A stretch of 64,000 nt of DNA, from assembly GCA_019359325.1 (NCBI GenBank), contig JAHHHN010000023.1, forward strand, positions 39,498-103,497, in the 5' to 3' direction. This DNA is from Mojavia pulchra JT2-VF2. Lineage in GTDB: Bacteria > Cyanobacteriota > Cyanobacteriia > Cyanobacteriales > Nostocaceae. The position numbers and the translations under genes are program-made. Positions 8,324-17,165 of the stretch are shown here, in pieces (the first letter of the stretch is position 1; each line of letters starts with the position of its first letter). The notes under the pieces are model-generated. The model searched no databases and had not been told where the DNA came from. It saw only the letters and a program-made list of their open reading frames with translations.

Positions 8324-9373
8324 CTAGATAATTAAGTTTAGATCGCCAAACTCATGCCATAAATACTTTATCTTCACAGCATTCTCATAAGCATCATGAA
8401 TTACTGATGCAGGTAAAAAAGCAGTCAACAGATCGAGGTGACTGGCTTGCGGTTCATGCAGCCCAGTTAGCAATCCATCGACTGCTTTTAATTTATGAGT
8501 TGCTGTAATATGCAAGCGGGTGTAGCCGTGTCCTGCCGTGACAATTCCCCGCTCATCCACGACTGATTCTAATGCCCGCAAGACTGTAGTTCCCACCGCA
8601 ATAATTCGTCTGCCTGCTCGACGAGTTTGGTTGATTTTAGTGGCCGCTACCTCTGATATGAGATATTCCTCCTCAGACGCAGGATGCTGGGCATCAAGGT
8701 CATCATCCAGGTAAGATGATAATCCGGTATGCAGGACAATTTGAGTCATGTCGATACCCACTCGCTTGAGTTTAAAGAGCAATTGCCAGGTAAAGGCGCG
8801 TCCTGCCGAAGGCATTTCTGCTGAACCGGGTTCACGGGCGTACACAGTTTGATAAGCATCTAATGCCCAAGGTGCACAGACATACTCATAGCGAATAGGT
8901 TGCCCGATGCGGTACAGCGATTGGATGAGTTCAGACCCGGATTGAGAAAAACGCAAATTCCACAGACGTTGTATGCGAGGATCGCGATCGCCCACCGTTG
9001 CAGACAGTTGGTTATTTAACTGGATCTGCATTCCTGAGTGCAATCCACAAGCAAAGGGTTCACCGTTTTGACAGATGAGCAACGCCAACCAAGAGCCATC
9101 CGGCAAATGATGCGCTAAACGAATTTGTAAACATTCACCCGTTGAAGTCTCAGAGCTTGCCAATACCGCAGGCAAAGTACGACTGGAATTGAAGACCAAT
9201 AAATCGCCCGGACGTAAGAATGCACCTAGTTGATTAAATTGGGTATGATTAACGGCTTTAGTTAAGCGATCAATTACCATCAAACGTACCGCATCACGAG
9301 CAATGCCTCGCTGCTCTGGTGGTTCTTTGGCAGACAGTTCAGAGGGCAAAACAAACGAAAATGGGGCGCTCAT
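8324..9373 (-). CDS. QueA-like S-adenosylmethionine:tRNA ribosyltransferase-isomerase paralogue
   Basis: Belongs to the QueA family, which transfers and isomerises the ribosyl part of SAM onto 7-aminomethyl-7-deazaguanine in tRNA during queuosine synthesis. Family landmarks: FVLPSELSAKEPPEQRGIARD at the N-terminus (slightly over a QueA-like start), RPGDLLVFNSSRTLPA, and a C-terminal region with AREPGSAEMPSAGRAFTW, VLHTGLSSY, GTTVLRALES and LLTGLHEPQASHLDLLTAFL. At 349 residues it is of normal length, but the sequence is divergent from housekeeping QueA (for example NSSR where NDTR is usual). It sits 23 bp after an SDR gene on the same strand, suggesting a dedicated two-gene operon rather than the usual solitary queA. 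It may therefore act on a different substrate. Confidence 0.8.
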   Translation of the reverse strand: MSAPFSFVLPSELSAKEPPEQRGIARDAVRLMVIDRLTKAVNHTQFNQLGAFLRPGDLLVFNSSRTLPAVLASSETSTGECLQIRLAHHLPDGSWLALLICQNGEPFACGLHSGMQIQLNNQLSATVGDRDPRIQRLWNLRFSQSGSELIQSLYRIGQPIRYEYVCAPWALDAYQTVYAREPGSAEMPSAGRAFTWQLLFKLKRVGIDMTQIVLHTGLSSYLDDDLDAQHPASEEEYLISEVAATKINQTRRAGRRIIAVGTTVLRALESVVDERGIVTAGHGYTRLHITATHKLKAVDGLLTGLHEPQASHLDLLTAFLPASVIHDAYENAVKIKYLWHEFGDLNLII

Positions 9374-9396
9374 AGAGTTCTAAATCCTGTTCTAAT

Positions 9397-10143
9397 TTAG
9401 GCAGCTTCAACCTCGTCATCTGGCTGTGCTTGAAACCTTTGTCCGTGCACTGCTTGCGACTCATCGGAAGCTAAGTACAGAAAAATTTCAGTGATCTGTT
9501 GCGGATTTGCCCATTGCTTCGGGTCTTCATCTGGTTCTGCGGCTCGGTGCATGGCGGTGTTCATGTTACCAGGATCAACCCAGTTGAGGCGTACCGGACT
9601 ATCTTCAAGCTCGGCTGCCCAAGTTTGCGAAAGTCCTTCTAAGCCAAACTTTGAAATGCCATACGCTCCCCATCCGGCATAGCCCACTACACCTGCGTCA
9701 CTGGTGACGTTGATAATGGAGCCGCCTTCTTCAATCATGGCAGGCAAAACTTTTTGGATCAGTAAAAACGGCGCAATCAAGTTAGTATTAAGGACTTGAT
9801 GAAACGTGTCAATTGGGTAATCGAGCAAAAAAGGCATCGGCGATAGACCAATTGTCGAGGCATTATTGACGAGGATATCAAGCCGTCCTTTAAATTCGCT
9901 CAATGTTGTAGCTACGATTCGCTCAATGTCAGGAGATTGAGCCACATCTGCTTCGATTGCCAACACTTTTGTTGTAGGGGCTATCGTTTGAATATAATCC
10001 CGTGTTGCTACAAGCGCTTGGGCATGACGGGCGACGATTGCAATCCCAGCGGCTCCAGCACGCGCAAAATCAATTGTTAACTGTCGTCCTAGTCCTTGAG
10101 AAGCGCCAGTAATTAAAGCGTATTTGCCGTTTAATCTATTCAT
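9397..10143 (-). CDS. Short-chain dehydrogenase/reductase (classical SDR)
   Basis: NAD(P)-dependent oxidoreductase of 248 residues. Rossmann motif TGASQGLGRQL near residue 13, LVNNAST near residue 92, catalytic Ser in INVTSDAGV and YGISK (Tyr-x-x-x-Lys) near residue 160, then WVDPGNMNTAM. This is the first gene of a probable operon with the QueA-like gene 23 bp downstream. The substrate cannot be told from sequence. The upstream region (10144-10250) contains GACTATGAGTT-type short repeats but no clear promoter. Confidence 0.85.
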   Translation of the reverse strand: MNRLNGKYALITGASQGLGRQLTIDFARAGAAGIAIVARHAQALVATRDYIQTIAPTTKVLAIEADVAQSPDIERIVATTLSEFKGRLDILVNNASTIGLSPMPFLLDYPIDTFHQVLNTNLIAPFLLIQKVLPAMIEEGGSIINVTSDAGVVGYAGWGAYGISKFGLEGLSQTWAAELEDSPVRLNWVDPGNMNTAMHRAAEPDEDPKQWANPQQITEIFLYLASDESQAVHGQRFQAQPDDEVEAA

Positions 10144-11107
10144 AAATTAAGTTCTAGAGGTTAAGCACCCGATAAAGTTCAACTCTGAAGTGTTTCCTCA
10201 GCACCACTTGTCTTAATCATAGTCGAAATGACTATGAGTTGTGGCAACTTAATTTACAAAGTATGGCACAACTCTCTTATCATCACTGTACGAGTTCGAG
10301 AGCTTTTGACTTATCGCCAGTTTTTGACCAGGACATAAACAAGTGCCAACAAGTGCAGCGTAGAAGAGAAAGTGTTGAGTGTTGTGGAGCCTGAATCTGT
10401 AGCCCAGGCAAGCTCCATTCGCTTCTTGGCAATTTGGCATCCAATGTCTTGCGATTACAGTTTTAATGGAAATAACAAAACAACGGGGCAAGCAAAAAGC
10501 TATACGTCGGGGACGGTCAAACGATGAGCTTGTGTTGTTCCGGTGTGGGCCAGTTGCGAGAGTGCTGTAGTCAAGGCGCTACATAATGGAGACAGCACGC
10601 AAGGTCGGGTGAAGGCAACTGGCTAGAAATAAGACGAATTAATCTTTTCTAACTAAACGCCTATGCCTATAAATCCCAGTTCTCTTTATTAAAAGGCGAT
10701 TGCCATTTTCAAATTAGCTTCAACTCCAATTCCTGCCGTGCGCTTCGGTCAATGGAGCATTTCAAAAAGCTGTGTTTACTACTAGAAAGCGACCTATAGC
10801 AGGGATAAATTCATCCCCAACCATAATAAATCATTGAAAGAGAAAAACTAAAAAAGCTATCTTGACTGCTCAAGCGTACTCAACAAAAATGTCAAAGACT
10901 GTAATTGCATTCCGCATATATACTAGCTGTTACTCTGAAAAATTCTCAGTCAAAACTAGTTGACTTGTTTTACAGACTCGGTAAATTTACTGAATTTTAA
11001 ATTGATTTTTAAAAATCAAAAAAATAGTTTCGTAATTCTACGATGTTTTTCTCTATCTTTAGTTATACTCTTAAAGGAGTAGAGATTGATTTTCGGAAAT
11101 TTGATTT
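10144..11107. other. Intergenic region, no supported gene
   Basis: About 960 bp without a convincing gene. An 80-codon minus-strand frame at 10249-10491 has no family-like features and was not accepted. A weak sigma70-type promoter for the next gene can be drawn at TTGACT (10960-10965) with TAAATT (10982-10987), spacing 16; this is a guess. Confidence 0.4.
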
Positions 11108-11395
11108 ATGTACTTATCAAATAAAGTTCAATCCAATCACAGCTTATTAAACCAGATCCAAGAGCAACTTGAGCTAGTAGAAATCCGTAATGATAAACTT
11201 GCCAGACTCTTGTGTAGAGTTATTCCTTCTCATTGCCCATTTGAGAGAACTGTATCAATTTTAGGGCGGACGCTTTTTCACATCCCACCCTTGTGCAAGT
11301 TAAACCCTCTGTACGAACAAGTGGTGAGTCTGAGGTTTAAGTGTTTGATGTATTTAGCGGATGAATGTGGTGAAGATGTAACAAAATACTGCTAA
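11108..11395 (+). CDS. Mo-dependent nitrogenase C-terminal-domain protein (Mo-nitro_C)
   Basis: Small cyanobacterial protein (95 aa) with the diagnostic Mo-nitro_C block: RLLCRVIPSHCPFERTVSIL, GRTLFHIPPLCKLNPLYEQ and YLADECGEDVTKYC. The domain is known as an orphan protein and as an extension on some nitrogenase-related proteins of filamentous cyanobacteria; its function is not established. Four Cys residues are in conserved-looking positions, so a metal site is possible. AAAGGAG lies about 30 bp upstream (11074-11080), somewhat far for a ribosome site. It stands alone, with no nif gene in the window. Confidence 0.85.
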   Translation: MYLSNKVQSNHSLLNQIQEQLELVEIRNDKLARLLCRVIPSHCPFERTVSILGRTLFHIPPLCKLNPLYEQVVSLRFKCLMYLADECGEDVTKYC

Positions 11396-11848
11396 ATATA
11401 AGTTTCATCAATAAAAATCAAGTTGACAGAATCTTTTTCACAAGAAATCAGAGGTTTATTGTTGTTATGAAGCAGCCGGAAAACCTAAGCTTTTTGGGAA
11501 AACAATTAAGTTTAAATGTACCCAAATCAGACAAATAAATTTCTCGGCAAAAGTTAAATTTTAAATGTATTAATTTACATTTTTTGGCGAAATTTTAATA
11601 ATGTTGCCTAAGCTGACAGCAGCATATACTTAGGCAAGAACTGTAGAATTACATAGGCCGCAGGTAGTTCCCTTGAAAATTTCAGTGTATTTTCTTATAT
11701 CAATTCAGTTGTACGCTCAGTAGGATATAGCGAAATGCAGTTAGTTGTTTTCTGTAGCTACTTATATAATTGTAGCGATTTGAAGCAGAATACAACTTAT
11801 AGAGAACTTTTATAACTAAGTATTGGGTCAATATAACCCCATCAAAAG

Positions 11849-11873
11849 CCCAGTCATTATGACTGGGTTTTTT
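11849..11873 (+). terminator. Orphan intrinsic terminator, possible sRNA 3' end
   Basis: CCCAGTCA, loop TTA, TGACTGGG, then TTTTTT: a perfect 8-bp stem with U-tract. The nearest upstream plus-strand gene ends 450 bp earlier (11395), so the hairpin more likely ends a non-coding transcript starting in 11400-11840 than that mRNA. A short inverted repeat GTAGCTACTTATATAATTGTAGC lies at about 11753-11775. Confidence 0.7.
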
Positions 11874-12227
11874 GGTAACAACGACGGCAGTAGGCGTGCC
11901 AAAAAACAAGTTTCAGGGCAAAATAAACTCAATAAACAACAGTGATTTGACCTCAACAAAAGCACTTATTGAGTATTTATACTGGCGCAGATTCCAAAGG
12001 GCTATACAGGGCATCCGTCCTAATATGTGAGGCGAAAAAAAGATGATTTAATTTGCCGATTTGTTGCAAAATTCCTCAACCATCTGAGCCTTAACCTCTT
12101 CTAAAGGAAAACTTTCTAGTTACGTTGAAAACATCCGCGTGATGCCCTGGAGCGTGGATGAAAATAGAGCGAGCGTTGTCGTAAATTTGCTATTGCAGTG
12201 ACTGCATTTTGATAGATGAGAATAACC

Positions 12228-12264
12228 GTTGCAATTTCTATTAATCTCTATCAGGGATTCAAAC
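12228..12264. CRISPR. Solitary CRISPR-type repeat unit
   Basis: The 37 bases start GTTGCAATTTCTATTAATC and end CAGGGATTCAAAC. This matches, with a few changes, the 37-nt repeat type GTTGCAATTTCTATTAATC...GGGATTGAAAC known from many Nostoc-group CRISPR arrays. Only one unit is visible: no second copy at spacer distance on either side and no cas gene in the window. It may be a relic of a lost array or a displaced repeat. Confidence 0.45.
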
Positions 12265-12829
12265 CTTGATTGACCGCGAGTTGCGATAGCTTCGGCACAC
12301 TTCTGTTTCAGAGACGCTCTGCGAACGTGAACGCGGCGTAATCACGAATGTAGAAAGGGCATCGCACACTAAAAAAATGCAATCGCCAGCCAATTGAATC
12401 AGTGATAACCCTAATCATGGCATATAATACAGCAAATACGCGCACACTTCCAGAAACCTGCTTTGACAGGCTTTGCCAAGTCGAACACTCCCAATTGCTA
12501 ACCCTGTACCGACAACAAGTTTTATTCTCTGCTCAAAGTATACTTTTGTTCAGAACTTCTCACTTGTGGTTAGTTCAATAACTCAAAAAAGGGAGATCCA
12601 AGAAATAAAATGCCCAACCGTATTAACAATATTGTTGCCAGAGCCGAGATATCTTGGTGCAAACGAGCGAAGGTCGTGCATCGACGGTCCTTGCATTTTA
12701 TTATTGGCAAGTGCCAAAGATGGTGGACATAGCGCCCACCGTCTCAATCAAGCTGTTTAGCGTTTCACAATTAGTATTAATCAATACCGCCAAAATATCG
12801 TGATATCACATTAACATCAGGCAAAACTC

Positions 12830-13369
12830 ATGAATAATATTGCTAATGTTCAAATTGACAGCCAGCGTTTAATATTAGTACCAATTTCACCTAGATATAG
12901 AGAAAGTATATTTCAAGAATTTACAAAAGAAATAACTGATTATACCCATGTCGTTCCTGATCCAGATATTGCCAAAACTGATGTTTTTATCAAGCAATCA
13001 ATCCAAGAACTAAAAGATGGCACTAATTTAGAATTAGTGATTTTGCTAAAAGAAACTAAAGAATTTATTGGTTGTATTGGTTTACATGATCTCAATACAA
13101 ATACGCCAGAACTTGGAATTTGGACAAAGAAATCTGCTCATGGTAATCATTATGGCAGAGAAGCAATATCTGCTCTCAAAGAATGGGCAGAGAACAACTT
13201 AGATTATGAATACTTGCGCTATCCAGTAGACAAGCGCAATATCCCTAGTCAAAAAATTCCTGAATCTTTGGGAGGGATCATTGCAGGAGAGTATGACAAA
13301 ACCAATTTGGGCGGAAAGATATTGCATATAGTCGAATATAGACTATATAAACCAATAGTTGAAATCTAA
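12830..13369 (+). CDS. GNAT-family N-acetyltransferase (RimJ/RimL type)
   Basis: Acetyl-CoA-dependent acyltransferase of 179 residues. The N-terminus DSQRLILVPISPRYRESIFQ is typical of the RimJ/RimL subgroup, followed by FIGCIGLHDLN (beta 4), ELGIWTKKSAHGNHYGREA (variant of the acetyl-CoA loop, usually Q-x-x-G-x-G/A) and NIPSQKIPESLGG (variant of the N-x-x-S-x-x-x-x-E-K-x-G-F segment). The pantetheine loop departs from consensus, so activity should not be assumed. The gene is monocistronic, following a gene-poor region. Substrate unknown. Confidence 0.75.
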   Translation: MNNIANVQIDSQRLILVPISPRYRESIFQEFTKEITDYTHVVPDPDIAKTDVFIKQSIQELKDGTNLELVILLKETKEFIGCIGLHDLNTNTPELGIWTKKSAHGNHYGREAISALKEWAENNLDYEYLRYPVDKRNIPSQKIPESLGGIIAGEYDKTNLGGKILHIVEYRLYKPIVEI

Positions 13370-13527
13370 GTTGAGAATTACCTTAAATTATTACTGTTGC
13401 CGGCTATCCAGCAGGAATACTGAGGTATCAAGTAAAGAGATTGAGACTGCACATGGTTGAATTAGCTGATTAATGCATATAATCAGGTAAAGCACCACAG
13501 AAATAGTCAAAATTCCAATTTAGATAT

Positions 13528-13930
13528 TTATGGTGGTATTGTGGTTGTCGAGTTGAGGAGTATCATAAAATTTTCAAGTCGGGATGTCAGGTAGAAAAAT
13601 ATAGGCTTGCTGCTCTCGGCATGAAAGCCTTAATTGGATTCTTGAGTGTGATTGCTGTTGAACTTTTGCAGTTAACTTATCTACACCGCACTCAACCCTT
13701 AGCCCCGGCAATTGAAATTCTTAATCCCCTTGAACTCAAGATTTTAAAAGCATTCGTCTCCCAAACTCCCCAAAGTGCTAACAGTTAGCTGGGCTATTGA
13801 AGCCGTTGCTCGTCTTGGTGGCTACTTAGAACATCGAAGTAAAACACCTATTGGTATCCAGGTACTGTGGCGAGGTTGGTTAAAATTACACGACCTCTGT
13901 GAAAGTTGGCAGCTTGCAAAAGAGACTTAA
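13528..13930 (+). pseudogene. IS4-family transposase, C-terminal remnant with frameshift
   Basis: Reads CRVEEYHKIFKSGCQVEKYR, AALGMKALIGFLSVIAVELL, THRTQPL-like text and IEILNPLELKILKAF in one frame, then after a frameshift near 13779 continues TVSWAIEAVARLGGYLEHRS, KTPIGIQVLWRGWLKL and WQLAKET to a stop at 13928-13930. W-R-[VI]-E-E-Y/F-H is the YREK-type end block of Tn5/IS4 transposases. About two thirds of the gene is missing upstream and no inverted repeat is seen. Confidence 0.75.
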
Positions 13931-14024
13931 CGGGAAAAGTTAGTTTCTGAGATAGACTCTATTAATATTAAGATAAACAATTATTGATGATTCTCCCATA
14001 GCTATACTGCGTTATCACATCTTA

Positions 14025-14600
14025 TTACTTATTGGTTGGCAGTCGCTTCTCACAAACTTCTTCACTATCAGCAATCCATTTTTGCTTATTGCTTCCAGGG
14101 CTGTAATAGACAGCAGTAAACCGACGCGGGTGTTGTTGAGTAATTACTTGTCGCAAAGGATTCACTTGCTTACCAGTAGTGACTGTTCCGCTCCATTCCC
14201 AGACTTTATTTTGCCATCCATTAGAACGCAAATTCACGCGATCGCCATTATCTACAAAAATAGTACGAGTAAAAGTTTGGGAGGCTGTATCGTATCCCAA
14301 AAATTCTTGAACAGTCAGGGGTGAAGGGTTGACTGGGGATGGTTGCTGCTGGGCGTATCCTACAAACCAGAAACCCTTTAAGACTCGTTGAACAGTCCAA
14401 TGCAACTCAAGTTCTGGCGGGGCAGATGATGGTGTAGAGGTATCCAGTAAACGACCTCGACAAATCCAGTTCCCTTGAAAATATTCCAACTGATTTATAG
14501 GTGCTGATGATTGAGGCGAGGCTTGAGCCATCATCGAAGGCACTACTACTAAATTGATTGCTGAGATGACAATAATAATCGATGGCACTAAGGTTTGCAT
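14025..14600 (-). CDS. Exported hypothetical protein
   Basis: 191 residues beginning with a signal peptide (MQTLVPSIIIVISAINLVVV ... MMAQASP, likely cleavage after AQA). The mature part starts INQLEYFQGNWICRGRLLD and continues with TVQRVLKGFWFVGYAQQQPS, QEFLGYDTASQTFTRTIFVD and WEWSGTV. The pattern of a small beta-barrel that opens with a W-C-x-G segment resembles DUF1579-like (THAP4/heme-binding-like) proteins, but I cannot assign the family firmly. Located in the periplasm or at the cell surface. Monocistronic, with TTTCTTT-rich leader. A disulfide between Cys in WICRG and Cys in EEVCEK is plausible. Confidence 0.7.
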   Translation of the reverse strand: MQTLVPSIIIVISAINLVVVPSMMAQASPQSSAPINQLEYFQGNWICRGRLLDTSTPSSAPPELELHWTVQRVLKGFWFVGYAQQQPSPVNPSPLTVQEFLGYDTASQTFTRTIFVDNGDRVNLRSNGWQNKVWEWSGTVTTGKQVNPLRQVITQQHPRRFTAVYYSPGSNKQKWIADSEEVCEKRLPTNK

Positions 14601-14725
14601 GATTACTTCTTTCTAAAGTCGAGATACCGTTAGTTATTAACATAAATGGCTCGTGTTCCCACATCGTCCGGTTGGGTGTTTTAGGATTATAAATTCAAGA
14701 GTGAGAAATTGCACGATCACTTGTT

Positions 14726-14902
14726 ATGACCGAGATTATTTACCAAGTTGCTGTAAGGATTGATGGCTATATTGCTGCTGCCGATGGCAGTGTAGACTGG
14801 CTCTCTGCATTTCAAACAGAGGATAATGACTATGGCTATGCTCAGTTTTATGCCTCGATAGATGCCCTACTGATGGGGAGCCGTAAGCTAATCGGCACTT
14901 AA
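14726..14902 (+). pseudogene. Dihydrofolate-reductase-family protein, N-terminal fragment
   Basis: ATG at 14726 opens a 58-residue frame: MTEIIYQVAVRIDGYIAAAD, GSVDWLSAFQTEDNDYGYAQ, FYASIDALLMGSRKLIGT, then TAA. This matches the start of the RibD-C/DHFR-like reductase family (usually 170-180 residues; S/R-x-DGYIA and DALLMGRxTYE blocks). It stops exactly where the next helix should continue. The deletion point is 54 bp before the MITE at 14956, so element insertion or a related rearrangement may have removed the rest. Confidence 0.7.
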
Positions 14903-14955
14903 GTTGCATAAGCTATTGCGCCTGCAAACTGCACTATTGAAATTATGAACAAATG

Positions 14956-15140
14956 ACTTATATCATGTTCGGCTAATCAGTTGTGATTCCATACATCTGT
15001 GCAGAAACGACAAAACCCTCTCCTGTGCCCCTCTGCTCCCCTGCCCTCCTGCGGCCTTAATGATAAGTCTTTAACCGGACACGATATTATCCCCCTTGTC
15101 CCCCTCGGCCTTAATGATCAGTCTTTCAACAAACACGATA
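14956..15140. repeat. MITE of the TATCATGTCCGG family, copy A1
   Basis: Left end ACTTATATCATGTTCGGCTA (from 14957); right end TTAACCGGACACGATAT at 15071-15087. The right-end block GCGGCCTTAATGATAAGTCT is repeated, imperfectly, at 15104-15140. It matches, in inverted orientation and with internal deletion, the element at 24193-24384. It lies immediately before the AraC-type gene and reads through in that gene's frame, which creates a spurious N-terminal extension. Confidence 0.65.
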
Positions 15141-15172
15141 CGACGACGCTGATAATAATAGGGTTGGAAATC

Positions 15173-16033
15173 ATGAAGAAAACAACCGAACTGGCTCAGT
15201 TTTGGCGGGTAGAGAGTTTGCAGAATCTAGAATTTATGCGTGCGACCTATGTGAATCATACTTTTCCACGCCACTCTCATGAAACTTTTGGCATTGGTAT
15301 TGTTGAGCAGGGTAGTGTCAAAACTGTGCAAAGAGGAACTACTTATACCATTCCCGCAGGCAGCATTGTGTTATTTAATCCAGATGAAGTCCATGCTTGT
15401 GGTGCAGCCGATGAGGTGGGGTGGACTTACCGAATGCTTTACCCGGAGAATAGTCTGTTGCAACAAGTGATGGCAGAAATTATGAACCGAGAGCAAACTC
15501 CTTTTTTTCCCTTTGCTGCGGTTCAAGATTATGACTTAGCTCGACGACTCTGGCAGTTACATACCGCCTCCACAGAGACTGGTTCTAACCTAATGCAAGC
15601 AAGTTGCTTACTTTCCACGCTGACGCAGTTGCTAACTCGGTACACGCGAGAATGCCCAGAATTACCGATTGTCGGTTTAGAAACGCGAGCCGTGACACAG
15701 GCAAAAGATTATCTAGAGGCACACTATCACGAAAATGTTTCACTAGAACAACTAGCAGCGATCGCAAATTTACAACCCCTTCGCCTGCTCAGGGCATTTC
15801 GCAAACAGTTGGGTTTACCACCACATAAATACTTGACTCAGATCCGTATTACACGCGCTAAACACGATCTAGCCCAAGGCATACCGATTAGCACTGTTGC
15901 GATCGCTACTGGTTTTGCCGATCAAAGCCATCTCACCAGACACTTCAAACGCTTAGTAGGGACGACTCCCAGGCAGTATGCGCTCGGTTGCAAAAACGTT
16001 CAAGACAATGCTTGCCGAAACGAATTACTCTAA
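15173..16033 (+). CDS. AraC-family transcriptional regulator
   Basis: 286-residue regulator with an N-terminal cupin-type sensor (NHTFPRHSHETFGIGIVEQG, AGSIVLFNPDEVHACGA) and a C-terminal double HTH (ENVSLEQLAAIANLQPLRLL, FRKQLGLPPHKYL, GIPISTVAIATGFADQSHLT, RHFKRLVGTTPRQY). The open frame extends back to 14999, but that stretch is MITE sequence; ATG 15173 (MKKTTELAQFWRVESLQ) is the natural start. It is the first gene of a plus-strand run with the S41 peptidase 53 bp downstream, so it probably controls the following cluster. The ligand is unknown. Confidence 0.85.
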   Translation: MKKTTELAQFWRVESLQNLEFMRATYVNHTFPRHSHETFGIGIVEQGSVKTVQRGTTYTIPAGSIVLFNPDEVHACGAADEVGWTYRMLYPENSLLQQVMAEIMNREQTPFFPFAAVQDYDLARRLWQLHTASTETGSNLMQASCLLSTLTQLLTRYTRECPELPIVGLETRAVTQAKDYLEAHYHENVSLEQLAAIANLQPLRLLRAFRKQLGLPPHKYLTQIRITRAKHDLAQGIPISTVAIATGFADQSHLTRHFKRLVGTTPRQYALGCKNVQDNACRNELL

Positions 16034-16085
16034 GAAACTGGTGTTCTTTTAGCAAACTTGCAGTAATCTTGAACGCGTTCCATTT

Positions 16086-17165
16086 ATGTCTGTCTTCATA
16101 CCTTTAGAAGAACTTTGTTCTCAAAGTTTGCCGGATTCTGATCAACCAGACTTGAGCATTGATCCCAATGTAGGAGTACAGATCATTGAAACCCTGATTT
16201 CACTTTTGGATAAATATATTTTTCCCCAAGTAGCTAAAAAAATCGCATCCCACCTCTTAACTCAATTGCAGAATGGAAATTATGCTGATATAACCAGCGC
16301 GATGAAATTAGCAGAAGTTTTGACTCAACAGATACAAACGATTAGTGATGATAAACATCTGCAAGTGTTTTATAGCTATAAACCATTACCTTCACTCAAT
16401 GAGCTAGGAAAACCAACAGCACCAAAGGAACAGGAAAGAGAACACCGCTATGCCAGATGGCAAAACTTTGGGTTTTATAAAGTTGAACGATTAGCAGGCA
16501 ACATTGGCTATCTTGATTTGCGGGGATTTGTCCCACCAGAACTAGCTGGAGACACTGCGATCGCCACTATGAATTTTTTGAGTAACACGGAGGCTTTGAT
16601 TATTGACTTACGGCACAATGGCGGCGGTTCACCTCGTTCAGTGGCTTTGATTTCAACCTATTTATTCGATGATCAACCTGTACATTTAAATAATTTACAC
16701 TGGCGAGAACAAGATGCTAACGGAGCTTATTATGAGCGGGTTCAACAATACTGGACACTGCCCTATGTTCCTGGAAAACGGTATCTCGATAAAGAAGTTT
16801 ATGTATTGACCAGTTCCTTCACTTTTTCAGCCGCAGAAGAATTTGCTAATAACTTGAAGCAACTCAAACGCGCCACAATCGTTGGTGAAACAACAGGTGG
16901 AGGGGCAAATCCCGGACAATTTCAACCTTTAGATGAGCATTTTGGTGTATTTATTCCTACAGGACGTGCTGTCAATCCAGTAACGCAAACAAATTGGGAA
17001 GGCACTGGTGTGGAACCCGATGTCAAAGTTCCGGCAGAGCAAGCCCAGAAAACGGCTCACTTGGAAGCACTGAAGGGACTGCTAACTAAAACAACTGAAC
17101 CCGAATTTATTGATGAGTTAAAGCAGGCGATCGCCACCTATGATCATACGACTGCTAAAAAATAG
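16086..17165 (+). CDS. S41-family peptidase-like protein
   Basis: 359 residues. The N-terminal helical part (VQIIETLISLLDKYIFPQVA) is the domain typical of IRBP-type S41 proteins. The tail-specific-protease core follows: GNIGYLDLRGFVP, ALIIDLRHNGGGSPRSVALI, then VYVLTSSFTFSAAEEFANNL with the catalytic Ser of the FTFSAAE motif near residue 248, and ATIVGETTGGGANPGQF. No PDZ domain and no signal peptide are visible, so a cytoplasmic hydrolase is likely. The general base expected for the Ser is not obvious. The 3' end overlaps the next GNAT gene by 26 bp, so the two are translationally coupled. Confidence 0.8.
   Translation: MSVFIPLEELCSQSLPDSDQPDLSIDPNVGVQIIETLISLLDKYIFPQVAKKIASHLLTQLQNGNYADITSAMKLAEVLTQQIQTISDDKHLQVFYSYKPLPSLNELGKPTAPKEQEREHRYARWQNFGFYKVERLAGNIGYLDLRGFVPPELAGDTAIATMNFLSNTEALIIDLRHNGGGSPRSVALISTYLFDDQPVHLNNLHWREQDANGAYYERVQQYWTLPYVPGKRYLDKEVYVLTSSFTFSAAEEFANNLKQLKRATIVGETTGGGANPGQFQPLDEHFGVFIPTGRAVNPVTQTNWEGTGVEPDVKVPAEQAQKTAHLEALKGLLTKTTEPEFIDELKQAIATYDHTTAKK

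Larger units (their letters stand above)
11398..12829. other. Gene-poor region
   Basis: About 1.4 kb with no protein gene I can support. It holds a perfect intrinsic terminator (11849-11873) and a solitary CRISPR-like repeat (12228-12264). A minus-strand scrap around 12055-12118 (ESFPLEEVKAQMVEEFCNK then stop) looks like the tail of a lost gene. A 95-codon plus frame at 12473-12760 was judged non-coding. Confidence 0.4.

Noticed and set aside
10249..10491. 80-codon minus-strand frame
   Set aside because: No ribosome site, no family-like text and no conserved neighbour; kept as intergenic.
11700..11909. 69-codon minus-strand frame over the terminator
   Set aside because: It crosses a perfect intrinsic terminator and looks non-coding.
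12150..12227. Second CRISPR repeat ahead of the solitary one
   Set aside because: GTTGTCGTAAATTTGCTATTG is only loosely similar; not convincing as a degenerate repeat.
12473..12760. 95-codon plus-strand frame
   Set aside because: Composition and lack of start context suggest chance; no recognisable domain.
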